Shown one piece after another: positions 8,923-17,705 of a DNA stretch of 64,000 nt. The first letter of the stretch is position 1; every line of letters begins with the position of its first letter. This DNA is from Salinimicrobium xinjiangense DSM 19287 (GTDB lineage: Bacteria; Bacteroidota; Bacteroidia; Flavobacteriales; Flavobacteriaceae): NCBI RefSeq assembly GCF_000423585.1, contig NZ_KE384056.1, forward strand, positions 148,040-212,039, read 5' to 3'. A program made the translations under genes and the position numbers. A model generated the notes under the pieces. It did no database searches. It saw only the letters and a program-made list of their open reading frames with translations, and was not told the DNA's origin.

Positions 8923-9537
8923 ATGAAAATAATCTGTATTGGCCGCAACTACACCGAACATATCGCTGAACTTAAAAACGAGCGGCCAGAGGAGCCGGTG
9001 ATATTTTTAAAGCCCGATTCCGCAATTCTTCTTAAGAAGCAACCTTTCTTTATTCCTCCGTTTTCGAACGACATTCATTACGAGGTAGAGTTGCTGGTAA
9101 GGATCAACAAGATCGGGAAACACATTCAGCAGAAATTCGCACATAAATATTATGATGAATTAGGACTGGGAATTGATTTTACTGCGAGGGACCTTCAGAA
9201 GAAATTAAAGGAAAAAGGTTTGCCCTGGGAAAAAGCCAAGGCTTTTGACGGTTCGGCTGTAATAGGAGAAAAGTGGATCGAAAAATCCCATTTTAAAGAC
9301 CTTAACAACATTAACTTCAGTCTTGAGAAGAATGCTGAGGTGGTGCAAACAGGCACAACTTCTCACATGTTATGGAAGATTGACGAAATAATTGAATATA
9401 TTTCGCAGTATTTTACGCTGAAGATAGGGGATGTGATTTTTACGGGAACTCCCGCAGGAGTAGGACCGGTGGCGATAAATGATGTACTCACCGGGTTTAT
9501 AGAAGACAAACAAATATTTTCAATACAGGTAAAATGA
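8923..9537 (+). CDS. Fumarylacetoacetate hydrolase (FAH) family protein
   Basis: A 204-residue, single-domain FAH-fold protein, the short form like human FAHD1 (acylpyruvate hydrolase/oxaloacetate decarboxylase). Visible family features are MKIICIGRNYTEHIAEL at the start, EVELLVRINKIGKHI with the first metal-binding acidic pair, GIDFTARDLQ, the KAFDGSAVIGEKW segment, and a C-terminal DVIFTGTPAGVGPV. It probably hydrolyses or decarboxylates a small oxo-acid in the cytoplasm. Its stop overlaps the start of the Hpt gene by 4 bases, so the two are translationally coupled. Confidence 0.9.
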   Translation: MKIICIGRNYTEHIAELKNERPEEPVIFLKPDSAILLKKQPFFIPPFSNDIHYEVELLVRINKIGKHIQQKFAHKYYDELGLGIDFTARDLQKKLKEKGLPWEKAKAFDGSAVIGEKWIEKSHFKDLNNINFSLEKNAEVVQTGTTSHMLWKIDEIIEYISQYFTLKIGDVIFTGTPAGVGPVAINDVLTGFIEDKQIFSIQVK

Positions 9538-9872
9538 GCAACTACAATTTAGAAGGTGTCGAGGAAATGGCCGGTGGCGACCAGGATTTTGTCAAAGTCG
9601 TGGTACAGACCTTTCTCGAAGAAATCCCGCCAGATCTTGAAGGGATGAACCAGGCTATCATTGAAGGCAATGCACCTCAGGCTTATCAATACGCACACAA
9701 AATGAAGCCCAATTTTCAAATGTTCGGGCTGGGTCTCATGCCTCAGATAAAAATTATTGAAGAATGGTCAAAGGCCGGAAAAAATGAAGCTGAAGTTCAT
9801 GAAGCCGGTCGTATTATTACAGATAAATACAAAAAAGCAGAAAGAGAACTGAAGGAAGATTTTGACTTGTAA
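9534..9872 (+). CDS. Histidine phosphotransfer (Hpt) domain protein
   Basis: A 112-residue, all-helical, single-domain Hpt protein. The phosphorylatable histidine is His55 in [17 protein letters not shown], in the usual AHxxKxxxxxxG context. Such proteins relay phosphate between a hybrid kinase receiver and a response regulator. No kinase or receiver is in the neighbourhood, so it is an orphan. It overlaps FAH upstream by 4 bases and cinA downstream by 1 base, which ties its expression to two metabolic or repair enzymes. Confidence 0.88.
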   Translation: MSNYNLEGVEEMAGGDQDFVKVVVQTFLEEIPPDLEGMNQAIIEGNAPQAYQYAHKMKPNFQMFGLGLMPQIKIIEEWSKAGKNEAEVHEAGRIITDKYKKAERELKEDFDL

Positions 9873-11122
9873 TGACTGCAGAAATTATTACCATTGGAGA
9901 TGAAATACTTATAGGACAAATAGTAGATTCCAACTCCGCTTTTATTGCAAGGGAGCTTAACCTTATAGGTATTTCGGTTTGCCAGATCACTTCAATTCAG
10001 GATGAAAAGCAGCATATTTTAACAGCTTTAAAAGAAGCTTCGGGCAGGGCAGACATAATCATTCTTACCGGGGGTCTTGGCCCCACCAAAGATGACGTTA
10101 CCAAATATACTTTTTCCGAATATTTCGATGATGAGCTGGTGGTGAATGAAAAGGTGCTGGCGCATATCGAAGAGCTTTTTAAAAAGTATAAGAAAACCCC
10201 GATTTCCGATCTCAACCGGGAACAGGCCATGGTCCCGTCAAAAGCCAGGGTGCTTCATAATAAATATGGTACGGCACCGGGAATGTGGATGGAAATGGGA
10301 AATAAAGTTTTTATCTCCTTACCCGGCGTGCCTTATGAGATGAATAATCTCATGGAAGTGGAGGTGATCCCAAGGCTTCAGGAAAAATACCACCGACCTT
10401 TTATTTATCACAAGACCATTCTCACCAGGGGAGAAGGTGAGAGCGCTATAGCCAATAAGCTTGCCGCTTACGAAGAGAAATTACCCTCACATATCAAACT
10501 TGCGTACCTGCCCGATCTCGGAAGTGTTCGTTTGCGTCTCTCGGGAAAGGGGAAAAATGAAGAAGAACTCATTAGTTCTGTAGAAAAACAGGTGGAGGGA
10601 CTTTATGAATTGTTAGGGGATCTTATCGCCGATGAGCAGGAGGAAGATGAAAAAATCGCGGTGCAGATAAGCAAACTGCTTAGCTCCCGGAAAGAATTCC
10701 TTTCGGCAGCCGAAAGCTGTACCGGCGGGGCCCTTGCAGCCGAATTTACCACACACCCCGGAGCATCGGCCTGTTTTAAAGGAGGGATCGTTTCTTATGC
10801 GACTCAAATTAAAATAGAAACTCTGGGAGTAAGAAAAGAACTGATTGAAAAATTTAGTGTAGTCAGTGCTGAAGTGGCCGAAGCCATGGCAAAAAATGCC
10901 AGAAAACTCTTTAAAACAGATTATGCACTTTCCACTACCGGAAATGCAGGACCTACAAAAGGAGACAGCGAGGCCGAAGTAGGCACAGTATATATAGGTC
11001 TTGCCACACCCGAAAAAGTATATTCTAAAAAGTTCCTTTTTGGGAACAGCCGGGATCAGGTGGTGAAACAGACTGTACAAAAATCCTTCGAGATGATCCT
11101 GAAGGAAATTACCAAGGATTAA
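9872..11122 (+). CDS. cinA: CinA-family protein (competence/damage-inducible; NMN deamidase domain)
   Basis: A 416-residue two-domain protein. The N-terminal molybdopterin-binding-like (COG1058) domain, about residues 1-170, shows [17 protein letters not shown] and [15 protein letters not shown]. The C-terminal CinA/PncC domain (about 265-412) shows [17 protein letters not shown] with the nucleophilic Ser/Cys-Thr segment, and STTGNAGPT. Family members hydrolyse ADP-ribose-type compounds and deamidate NMN in pyridine nucleotide salvage. Full family length. Last gene of the FAH-Hpt-cinA operon; a 1.3-kb repeat region follows. Confidence 0.94.
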   Translation: MTAEIITIGDEILIGQIVDSNSAFIARELNLIGISVCQITSIQDEKQHILTALKEASGRADIIILTGGLGPTKDDVTKYTFSEYFDDELVVNEKVLAHIEELFKKYKKTPISDLNREQAMVPSKARVLHNKYGTAPGMWMEMGNKVFISLPGVPYEMNNLMEVEVIPRLQEKYHRPFIYHKTILTRGEGESAIANKLAAYEEKLPSHIKLAYLPDLGSVRLRLSGKGKNEEELISSVEKQVEGLYELLGDLIADEQEEDEKIAVQISKLLSSRKEFLSAAESCTGGALAAEFTTHPGASACFKGGIVSYATQIKIETLGVRKELIEKFSVVSAEVAEAMAKNARKLFKTDYALSTTGNAGPTKGDSEAEVGTVYIGLATPEKVYSKKFLFGNSRDQVVKQTVQKSFEMILKEITKD

Positions 11123-11287
11123 AAGTATTCAAGATTTAAAATTCAGGATTCAAAATTAGTGTTGACGGGAAAAGAATCAGGATCTCTGCGCTGCCAGAAT
11201 CAAGGATCAAGATTTTCCTTAAAATACCGGGTCAACTCTACTATAGAAATTTCAGTTCTCGAAAATATATAGAAAGAGAGGAAGCCA

Positions 11288-11655
11288 AACCTGCAAGGTC
11301 TTTTTTTAGTCCTTGTAGGTTTTTCTCTTTAAAACACCGATACAAAGATATTTTCTAATTTGCCTGGGAAACTAATATAACCCTGTCAGCGGCTTGAAGC
11401 CCTGACAGCGGTTTATTTGGTGGACCGGTTGACGAAAAAACAAAAACAGGTCATTGGAAACGGACTAACCTGCAAGGGTCTTTTTAGTCCTTGGAGGTTT
11501 TCTCCTTAAGCCACAGATGCACAGATATTTTTTCAGTAGAAGAGGAAGTTGATGTCTACCCTGTCAGCGGCTTGAGGCCCTGACAGTGGTTTTGCCTTCT
11601 GCAACTTTAGTCTGGATTTAACCCTGTCAGCGGCTTGAAGCCCTGACAGCGGTTT
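11288..11655. repeat. Mosaic palindrome block I (B-C-A-B-C-A-A order)
   Basis: Type B hairpins begin AACCTGCAAG and end CCTTGTAGGTTT (11288-11322, 11467-11500) around a T-rich loop. Tract C is a GCCACAGATGCACAGATA-like sequence (11508-11532, degenerate at 11331-11356). Type A palindromes begin AACCCTGTCAGCGGCTTG and end CTGACAGCGGTT (11379-11414, 11558-11593, 11620-11655). The same modules, in a similar B-C-(A or D) order, recur at 27467-28087. Type A forms 4+7+5 base-pair stems with two single-C bulges. Confidence 0.8.
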
Positions 11656-11752
11656 AAACAAAAAAATCTGTTCTTCTTCTGAAACCAAGAATGGTCTTTT
11701 GGCCTCAAAAATGTCATACTTCATAGGTCTTTACCTGTTCCATTTTTATATT

Positions 11753-11820
11753 CCGTACCTAAAGGCACGGTTATCACTACGAAAATTTAAATTCTACCGA
11801 TATGTTGTCCCTAAAGGGAC
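11753..11820. repeat. Two-hairpin intergenic repeat element (family F, copy 2)
   Basis: CCGTACCTAAAGGCACGG (11753-11770) and GTCCCTAAAGGGAC (11807-11820), the second preceded by TTCTACCGATATGT. Spacing and lead-in match copy 1 at 3943-4007. A lone reversed-looking palindrome, TGTGCCTTTAGGTACA, lies at 11975-11990. Confidence 0.6.
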
Positions 11821-12139
11821 AGGAAAATATGCATTAATCATTATTTTAATTATTTCAGGATAAAAGAATTCAGGTGCTTTAACCAGATTTGTAGCTTGGT
11901 ATTTTAAAATTTCCCATAATATAAAAAAGTCCCATAGGTTAATATAGGTAGAGGGAAATCGGCCAGTTGGAACCTGTGCCTTTAGGTACAGAATTTAATA
12001 TTCGACAGGTTTGAATAACTAAGGTTTATCAAATTCAGGTTTATGGGTGATATTTGAAATCCTATTGAAAAAGCAAATCTTCAAATCAGCTCATCTTCAA
12101 ATCATTTCAGCAATTCTCCTGGCTCCTGGTTCTAAATTT

Positions 12140-12176
12140 AACCCTGTCAGCGGCTTAAAAGTCCTGACAGTGGTTG
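12140..12176. repeat. Isolated type A palindrome
   Basis: A further copy of the type A palindrome (AACCCTGTCAGCGGCTT...), with a diverged centre (AAAAGT in place of GAAGC) and TGGTT at the right end. Confidence 0.75.
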
Positions 12177-12364
12177 GATATAAAAAAACCTATTCTTCTT
12201 CTGCTTCAGGCGTTTTGAAAATGCTTCAGGAGTCGGCTTCAGAATTTTTTTTCTTTCGAAGAAATATAAAAGCTTCAGGAAGAGGTGTCAAAAGTGCCAT
12301 TTTTGGGAGGTTTTTCCGAAGCAATGTTAAAGAGGAGTTTCAAAAAATATTTTTTGTTTCCTTA

Positions 12365-12395
12365 TTGGCTATTAGGTAAAAAAATCGTTAATTTG
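12365..12395 (+). promoter_or_regulatory. Promoter of the rpmB-rpmG-DUF4295 operon
   Basis: TTG at 12365-12367 is followed, after 20 bases, by TTAATTTG at 12388-12395, which matches the Bacteroidota TTG-N17-23-TAnnTTTG promoter with one mismatch. It lies 38 bases before the rpmB start codon. Confidence 0.6.
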
Positions 12396-12432
12396 CAGCC
12401 TGTTTTGAAATAACGAGTTAAAGTATAGAGCA

Positions 12433-12672
12433 ATGTCAAGAGTTTGTGAACTTACAGGTAAGAAAGCAATGGTAGGAAACAATGTTTCCCACGCGATGAA
12501 CAAAACAAAACGTAAATTTGACGCCAATTTGGTTAAAAAACGTTTTTATATCCCTGAGGAAGATAAATGGATCACTTTGAAAGTATCTACTTCTGCAATT
12601 AAGACAATTAATAAAAAAGGAATTGCTGCAGTAATTAAAGATGCCCGCGCAAAAGGCTTTTTAAACAAGTAG
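12433..12672 (+). CDS. rpmB: 50S ribosomal protein L28
   Basis: A 79-residue basic protein with the L28 signature: SRVCELTGKKAMVGNNVSHA at the start, then KTKRKFDANLVKKRFYIPEEDKW. It is a structural component of the large ribosomal subunit. First gene of a ribosomal run with rpmG 27 bases downstream, then the DUF4295 gene and ftsY, an order common in this phylum. Confidence 0.98.
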   Translation: MSRVCELTGKKAMVGNNVSHAMNKTKRKFDANLVKKRFYIPEEDKWITLKVSTSAIKTINKKGIAAVIKDARAKGFLNK

Positions 12673-12699
12673 TAAATCTAATATCTAAGACGCAGTAAA

Positions 12700-12882
12700 A
12701 TGGCAAAGAAAGGTAACAGAGTTCAGGTTATATTAGAGTGTACAGAACACAAGACATCCGGAAAACCGGGTACTTCAAGATATATTACAACCAAAAACAA
12801 AAAGAACACGCCAGATAGAATGGAGTTGAAGAAATTCAATCCTATTCTAAAGAAGATGACGGTTCATAAAGAAATTAAATAA
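12700..12882 (+). CDS. rpmG: 50S ribosomal protein L33
   Basis: A 60-residue protein, [24 protein letters not shown] at the start and [18 protein letters not shown] at the end, as in L33. Only one Cys (in LECTEH) remains of the metal-binding set, so this is a C-minus, zinc-independent type. Eight bases separate it from the next small gene. Confidence 0.97.
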   Translation: MAKKGNRVQVILECTEHKTSGKPGTSRYITTKNKKNTPDRMELKKFNPILKKMTVHKEIK

Positions 12883-12889
12883 GTAGGTC

Positions 12890-13042
12890 ATGGCAAAGAA
12901 ATCAGTAGCAACATTACAGACAGGGTCAAAAAGGTTAACTAAAGCCATTAAGATGGTAAAGTCACCTAAGACCGGTTCCTATACATTTGTGGAAGCTATT
13001 ATGGCTCCTGAAATGGTAAATGACTTCCTGAATAAAAAATAA
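12890..13042 (+). CDS. DUF4295 family small basic protein
   Basis: A 50-residue protein (MAKKSVATLQTGSKRLTKAI... ending VNDFLNKK) too short for most gene callers. It starts at ATG 12890, seven bases after the L33 stop codon. It belongs to the DUF4295 type found in Bacteroidota directly after rpmG. The content is basic (Lys-rich) and the context is ribosomal, which suggests a ribosome-associated role; that is inference. The operon terminator follows 18 bases later. Confidence 0.9.
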   Translation: MAKKSVATLQTGSKRLTKAIKMVKSPKTGSYTFVEAIMAPEMVNDFLNKK

Positions 13043-13060
13043 GTTATTTCGAATTATTTT

Positions 13061-13098
13061 AAAGCCGTCCCGGTAGCTATCGGGACGGCTTTTTGTTT
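13061..13098 (+). terminator. Intrinsic terminator of the rpmB operon
   Basis: A perfect 12-bp stem AAAGCCGTCCCG / CGGGACGGCTTT around an 8-base loop (13061-13092), followed by a T-rich run. One of the strongest terminators in the window. Confidence 0.95.
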
Positions 13099-13172
13099 TT
13101 GTGTATATTTACCTCCGGTGAGCTTCTCTTGCAGGCGGTACCGGTTTGTTTAAATAAAGACCTAATCAAATA

Positions 13173-14129
13173 ATGAGTTTATTTAAAAAAATGTTCTCCC
13201 GGGAGAAAAAGGAGAATCTTGATAAAGGCCTCGAAAAATCAAAAAATGATTTCTTTTCCAAACTTGGTAAAGCCGTTGCCGGAAAATCCAAAGTTGATGA
13301 TGAGGTACTTGATGACCTTGAAGATATACTGGTAAGTAGTGATGTGGGTGTGGGTACCACCGTAAAGATCATTAACCGTATTGAGGAACGCGTGGCCCGG
13401 GACAGATTTTTGGGTACAGATGAACTTAACAAGATCCTGCGGGAGGAAATTGCAGCCCTGATGGCCGAAACCAATTCGGGCGAAGCTACTGATTTTTATG
13501 TACCTACAGATGTTAAGCCGTATGTGATCATGGTAGTGGGAGTCAACGGAGTGGGTAAAACCACGACAATTGGAAAGCTTGCATATCAGTTTAAGAAAGA
13601 GGGTAAAAAGGTAGTTCTCGGTGCAGCCGATACCTTTAGAGCTGCCGCCATTGACCAGTTACAGGTATGGGCAGACAGGGTTGACGTGCCTATCGTGAAA
13701 CAGAAAATGGGAAGCGATCCTGCTTCCGTGGCTTTTGACTCGGTTCAGAGCGCAGTAAAGCAGAATGCAGATGTGGTGATCATCGATACCGCCGGCCGAC
13801 TCCACAATAAGGTGAATCTTATGAATGAGCTTACCAAAGTGAAGAGAGTGATGCAAAAGGTAGTGGATAATGCTCCTCATGAAGTCCTTCTGGTGCTCGA
13901 TGGTTCTACAGGGCAGAATGCTTTTGAGCAGGCCAAACAATTTACCGCCGCCACTGAAGTTACATCCCTTGCCGTTACAAAACTCGACGGTACAGCAAAA
14001 GGTGGTGTAGTAATAGGTATAAGCGACCAATTCCAGATCCCTGTGAAATACATAGGAGTTGGAGAAGGAGTGGAAGATCTCCAGGTTTTCAATAAATACG
14101 AATTTGTAGACTCTTTCTTTAAAAAATAA
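13173..14129 (+). CDS. ftsY: Signal recognition particle receptor FtsY
   Basis: A 318-residue SRP-family GTPase that docks ribosome-nascent chain complexes at the inner membrane. A short basic/charged N-terminal segment (MSLFKKMFSREKKENLDKGL) replaces the long acidic A domain of E. coli. The N domain is helical. The G domain shows G1 GVNGVGKTTTIGKLA, the DTFRAAAIDQLQVWA insertion-box region, DTAGRLHNKVNLM (G3) and TKLDGTAKGG (G4-G5). Length is normal for the short FtsY form. Followed 12 bases later by an amidase lipoprotein gene. Confidence 0.97.
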   Translation: MSLFKKMFSREKKENLDKGLEKSKNDFFSKLGKAVAGKSKVDDEVLDDLEDILVSSDVGVGTTVKIINRIEERVARDRFLGTDELNKILREEIAALMAETNSGEATDFYVPTDVKPYVIMVVGVNGVGKTTTIGKLAYQFKKEGKKVVLGAADTFRAAAIDQLQVWADRVDVPIVKQKMGSDPASVAFDSVQSAVKQNADVVIIDTAGRLHNKVNLMNELTKVKRVMQKVVDNAPHEVLLVLDGSTGQNAFEQAKQFTAATEVTSLAVTKLDGTAKGGVVIGISDQFQIPVKYIGVGEGVEDLQVFNKYEFVDSFFKK

Positions 14130-14141
14130 ACTCCCTTCTCC

Positions 14142-15812
14142 ATGAAAAAAATTTACCTGCTATTCGTTTTTAGTGCCATAATCTTTTCCTGCAAAGTAGA
14201 TCCCAAACAGGGAGAAACCGAAGTAGCTCCCCAGGTTCGCTGGGAGGCAGAAGATGAAACGGCCGAGCTTGAAGAACAAGAGACTCATGAGGTCGAAAGA
14301 ATGCGCTTTAAATTGATCAATTCAAAATATCTCGACAAGAACAACATTTGGGCTCCTTTTGAAGCAGATCTCGCAAACTTTTCTTCGGAAAAATATGAAA
14401 GGTTGAAGCCAATTGTCCTTGAAAGAACAATTCCTGAATTACAGCGGTCCATAAAGGCAGGAGAACTTACCTATGAAGATCTTACGCTCTTTTACATTTA
14501 CCGTATCAGGCAGATTGAAAGCGACAACAACAAATCATTAAATGCAGTTATCGCCCTTAATCCCAATGTAGTGGAGGAGGCCAGACAGCTGGATCAAAGG
14601 GGCGCACCGGCGGTGAATGAAAATTCCATTTATGGAATGCCAATTCTGCTAAAGGATAATATTAATACGGCAAACATGAAGACCACTGCGGGAGCTTTAG
14701 CCCTGGCCGAAAATCAGCCTGTAAAAGATGCATTTATAGTGGATCGCCTGGAAAGACATAAGGCTCTTGTTCTTGGCAAGGTGAATCTAAGTGAATGGGC
14801 ATATTACTTCTGTGACGGCTGTCCGTTAGGCTATAGTGCCATTGGCGGCCAAACTTTGAACCCCTACGGAAGAAAACAGTTCGAAACCGGTGGTTCCAGT
14901 GCCGGTAGCGGAGTTGCCGTTGCTGCCAATTATGCCGTAGCTGCGATAGGTACTGAAACAGCGGGGTCGATACTTTCTCCTGCCTCCAAGAATTCAGTAG
15001 TAGGTTTAAAACCCACCATCGGATTATTAAGCCGCACCGGGATTGTTCCTATTTCCAGTACCCTTGACACACCCGGACCCATGACTAAATCGGTAATTGA
15101 TAATGCAATTTTACTGAATGCTTTAACCGGAAAAGACGTGGAAGATTTCGCTTCTGTAGAAGGAGGAAAGGATTACGTAAAAGGTCTTTCTTCTGGAGCA
15201 CTTAAAGGAAAAAGAATTGGAGTAATGAAATCTCTCCTTACAGATTCCTTATACAATTCCGCCGTAGAGCAAATGAGAAATGAAGGCGCGGTAATCATTG
15301 AATTTGAGGCACCCCGGGTGCCACTTGATAATTTTCTGACCCTTTTAAATGCGGATATGAAGAAGGATATGCAGGAATATCTTTCTAAACAGGCGGGTGA
15401 GGAAGTTACCTTCAAGAACGTCGAAGCTATAGTGAAGTACAATGAGAAGGATACTCTGTTGAGAGCTCCTTACGGACAGCAGCTATTTCATAATGTAGTA
15501 GCCGATACCACGAGTGCAGAAGAGCTGGAGCGGATCTCTGCTGAACTTGAGAAAAACGGAAGAAGGTTCTTTGACGAACCCATGCAGCAGCATAATCTGG
15601 ATGCAGTAGCTTCCATGAATAATTACCATGCAGCCTATGCCGCTGTGGCTAAATATCCAGCGCTTGCGGTTCCTGCGGGTCTTGAGAAAACAGGTGAGCC
15701 AAAAAGTATCACCTTTATAGTCAAACCTTTTGAAGAAGAAAAACTGTTGCAGATAGGCTATGGCTTCGAACAGCAGACGAATCTAAGGCAGGCACCAAAA
15801 AATTACAGGTAA
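14142..15812 (+). CDS. Amidase-signature family lipoprotein
   Basis: A 556-residue amidase-signature enzyme. The signal peptide has a lipobox with Cys17 (IIFSCKVD), so the enzyme is anchored in the envelope. The Ser-cisSer-Lys triad is present: Lys171 in PILLKDNINT, cis-Ser near 252-253 in ETGGSSAGSG, nucleophile Ser276 in TETAGSILSPAS. A charged segment rich in Glu (30-55) separates the anchor from the domain. It should hydrolyse a carboxamide bond, perhaps of a peptide or amide in the periplasm or outside. It lies 12 bases after ftsY and 3 bases before a small membrane-protein gene. Confidence 0.88.
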   Translation: MKKIYLLFVFSAIIFSCKVDPKQGETEVAPQVRWEAEDETAELEEQETHEVERMRFKLINSKYLDKNNIWAPFEADLANFSSEKYERLKPIVLERTIPELQRSIKAGELTYEDLTLFYIYRIRQIESDNNKSLNAVIALNPNVVEEARQLDQRGAPAVNENSIYGMPILLKDNINTANMKTTAGALALAENQPVKDAFIVDRLERHKALVLGKVNLSEWAYYFCDGCPLGYSAIGGQTLNPYGRKQFETGGSSAGSGVAVAANYAVAAIGTETAGSILSPASKNSVVGLKPTIGLLSRTGIVPISSTLDTPGPMTKSVIDNAILLNALTGKDVEDFASVEGGKDYVKGLSSGALKGKRIGVMKSLLTDSLYNSAVEQMRNEGAVIIEFEAPRVPLDNFLTLLNADMKKDMQEYLSKQAGEEVTFKNVEAIVKYNEKDTLLRAPYGQQLFHNVVADTTSAEELERISAELEKNGRRFFDEPMQQHNLDAVASMNNYHAAYAAVAKYPALAVPAGLEKTGEPKSITFIVKPFEEEKLLQIGYGFEQQTNLRQAPKNYR

Positions 15813-15815
15813 TTT

Positions 15816-16094
15816 ATGTCACACAGAAACCTGGTGATCATTACCAAGATCATTCTTTTTTACAGTCTGTTCTATATAGTAATGAAGGCGATTGTGATCT
15901 TTGGTGAAGCCTGGCTTATTCCAAATTTACTATTGATGATCCCTTACTTTATTCTGGCCGGCATTGGCTGGATGCATTTAAAGCGGGATGATTACTCCTG
16001 GTGGTACGTGGGGATAGGGTCGGCAGTGATCATCCTCACCAGAATCTATGAGAGTCAGTTTTCACTATGGGTGCAGCAGCAGGTGGTTTCCTGA
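15816..16094 (+). CDS. Small membrane protein of unknown function
   Basis: A 92-residue hydrophobic protein with three predicted membrane segments (about 9-28, 33-53, 63-82). I do not recognise a named family. It starts 3 bases after the amidase stop, so it is probably translated from the same mRNA, and an intrinsic terminator follows it. No motif for catalysis is seen. Confidence 0.7.
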   Translation: MSHRNLVIITKIILFYSLFYIVMKAIVIFGEAWLIPNLLLMIPYFILAGIGWMHLKRDDYSWWYVGIGSAVIILTRIYESQFSLWVQQQVVS

Positions 16095-16120
16095 GAATTC
16101 ATTTTGTGCAAAATATAAAG

Positions 16121-16152
16121 GCGGTTGGAATTTTTTCCAGCCGCTTTTTTGT
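16121..16152 (+). terminator. Intrinsic terminator after the ftsY-amidase operon
   Basis: A 10-bp stem GCGGTTGGAA / TTCCAGCCGC (one G-U pair) with a 4-base T loop, followed by six T residues. Confidence 0.9.
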
Positions 16153-16349
16153 TACACAACAATCACCTCCCAAAAATGGCATTTTAGAAGCGCATTTACA
16201 ACAGCTAATTTTCTGAAGTTTCACCACTTATTTACGGATTTCCGTAATCTTCTTTAACAAAATTTTAATAGATTTACTTTAAGGATAATATTCTTCTCTG
16301 TTCTTCCAGAAGAAGAGAAAATAAATGTATTTAACCAAAACTAAACCCA

Positions 16350-16820
16350 ATGAAAAAATCTTTTGTAATCATTGCTCTGGCCTTCGTACAATATTTGTCA
16401 TTTAGTCAAAACTTCAACCAATTAGCTAATTATGAATTTAAAACCATAGAAAGCTATGAAACAGAAAAGAACAATGTATTAATGGCGGCAAATTTTCTCT
16501 TTGAAAATCCTGCGGATCAGGCAGAGCTAAATAGATTAACCTCCATTCAATACATACTGAAATGGATGCAGGGAACACCTGAATATACTTTTGATATTGG
16601 GGAGCAGGCTATGGAACTAACAAAAGGGAATCCCGATTTGCTGGGATTATATTTGGCAGCAATGTCAAAAGTTGTTCTGGAAAATCGAGATACGGCATTG
16701 AATAAAGAAGAAATCTATACCAGGGCAGAAGAAATATTAGTTGATTATTGTGCTGTTTCCAGTAATAACATGAAGCCGTCAAAAAAAATAAAGAAATTGA
16801 TCAAAAGCAGGAAGATTTAA
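16350..16820 (+). CDS. Exported helical protein of unknown function
   Basis: A 156-residue protein with a Sec signal peptide (MKKSFVIIALAFVQYLSFSQ) and a mostly helical mature part with a basic C-terminal tail (KPSKKIKKLIKSRKI). I do not recognise a named family. It resembles small exported proteins in which a helical repeat covers most of the sequence. It is the first of a run of exported proteins (16350-19196) that differ from the housekeeping genes around them. Confidence 0.75.
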   Translation: MKKSFVIIALAFVQYLSFSQNFNQLANYEFKTIESYETEKNNVLMAANFLFENPADQAELNRLTSIQYILKWMQGTPEYTFDIGEQAMELTKGNPDLLGLYLAAMSKVVLENRDTALNKEEIYTRAEEILVDYCAVSSNNMKPSKKIKKLIKSRKI

Positions 16821-16896
16821 ATTTATCTGGTTCATTTCAAATGAAATTCCCCGCTAATATATCAAATGCCTCAGTCCAATTTATAACCACCCAAAA

Positions 16897-17625
16897 ATGA
16901 AAAATAATTTACTCCTGCTTATTATCCTGATGACCACTTTTTCAGGTTTTTCCCAGAAACTGTACAAAGCAGTAGAAAAGGAAAACCTCTCAAAAGTTGA
17001 AAAACTTCTGGCTAAAGGAGAAGATCCAAATGAATTCAGTGAAAATGGTCTTTTCCCTTTATGGAGAGCAACAGCCGATAACAGTTATGAAATAGCAGCA
17101 TTACTCATTAAAAATGGAGCAGATGTCAATCTCGAAAATAAAGTTCCTCCTGGAAATTCCACTCCCATTATTCTCCCATGTCAGGAAGGGTATACCGAAA
17201 TTGTCAGGCTTTTGGTGGAGAGTGGAGCAGATGTGAATTATGAAGGCTTCAGAGGATTTACTCCAATAAGAATAGCAGCAAGAAACGGCCATATCGAAAT
17301 AGTAAAGTATTTGGCCGAAAAAGGTGCTGATATTGACAAAAAAGCCATGGACGGAGCAACCCCTTTAGAACATGCGGCATCTGTAGGTCATTATGAAATT
17401 GTAAAGTTTTTGATTGAACAGGGTGCCGATGTTAATAATGTTGATGAAGAAGGTGACTTCCCGGTTGGAGAAGCAGCGAGATATGGGCATACTGCTATAG
17501 TAAAGTTGTTGATCGAAAATGGAGCAAATCTAACGCTAAAAAACAAAGAAAATAAGTCCGCGTATGATCTGGCCCTGGAAACAGGTCAAACAGAAGCAGC
17601 CGATTTAATTAAGGTTCATTTGTAA
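16897..17625 (+). CDS. Exported ankyrin-repeat protein
   Basis: A 242-residue protein with a signal peptide (to about residue 19, GFSQ) and six ankyrin repeats covering nearly all of the mature part. Repeat signatures include AALLIKNGADVNLEN, VRLLVESGADVNYEG, FTPIRIAARNGHIEIVKYL and TPLEHAASVGHYEIVKFL. Ankyrin repeats mediate protein-protein binding, so it probably acts as a periplasmic binding or chaperone-like protein. Neighbours are an exported helical protein and a lipoprotein remnant. The partner is unknown. Confidence 0.9.
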   Translation: MKNNLLLLIILMTTFSGFSQKLYKAVEKENLSKVEKLLAKGEDPNEFSENGLFPLWRATADNSYEIAALLIKNGADVNLENKVPPGNSTPIILPCQEGYTEIVRLLVESGADVNYEGFRGFTPIRIAARNGHIEIVKYLAEKGADIDKKAMDGATPLEHAASVGHYEIVKFLIEQGADVNNVDEEGDFPVGEAARYGHTAIVKLLIENGANLTLKNKENKSAYDLALETGQTEAADLIKVHL

Positions 17626-17705
17626 AATATGTTGGAAGCATTTTTTAATAGCAGTGAGTGAATCAAAGCGAATTTCAGGAAACCCTGTTTACTAAACCGT
17701 TCGAA

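Larger units (their letters stand above)
11123..12432. other. 1.3-kb non-coding interval built of palindromic repeats
   Basis: This gap between cinA and rpmB contains at least four families of palindromes (B 11288-11322 and 11467-11500; A 11379-11414, 11558-11593, 11620-11655, 12140-12176; F 11753-11770, 11807-11820, 11975-11990) and a conserved tract at 11508-11532. Open frames of 63 and 110 codons here run through the repeats, and neither looks like a real protein. The rpmB promoter is at its right end. Confidence 0.75.

Noticed and set aside
10613..11080. Minus-strand 155-codon frame inside cinA
   Set aside because: It overlaps the conserved CinA C-terminal domain entirely and shows no protein-family features.
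12047..12379. 110-codon plus-strand frame upstream of rpmB
   Set aside because: It runs through the type A palindrome at 12140-12176 and has no recognisable family or sensible composition; the real rpmB promoter lies at its end.
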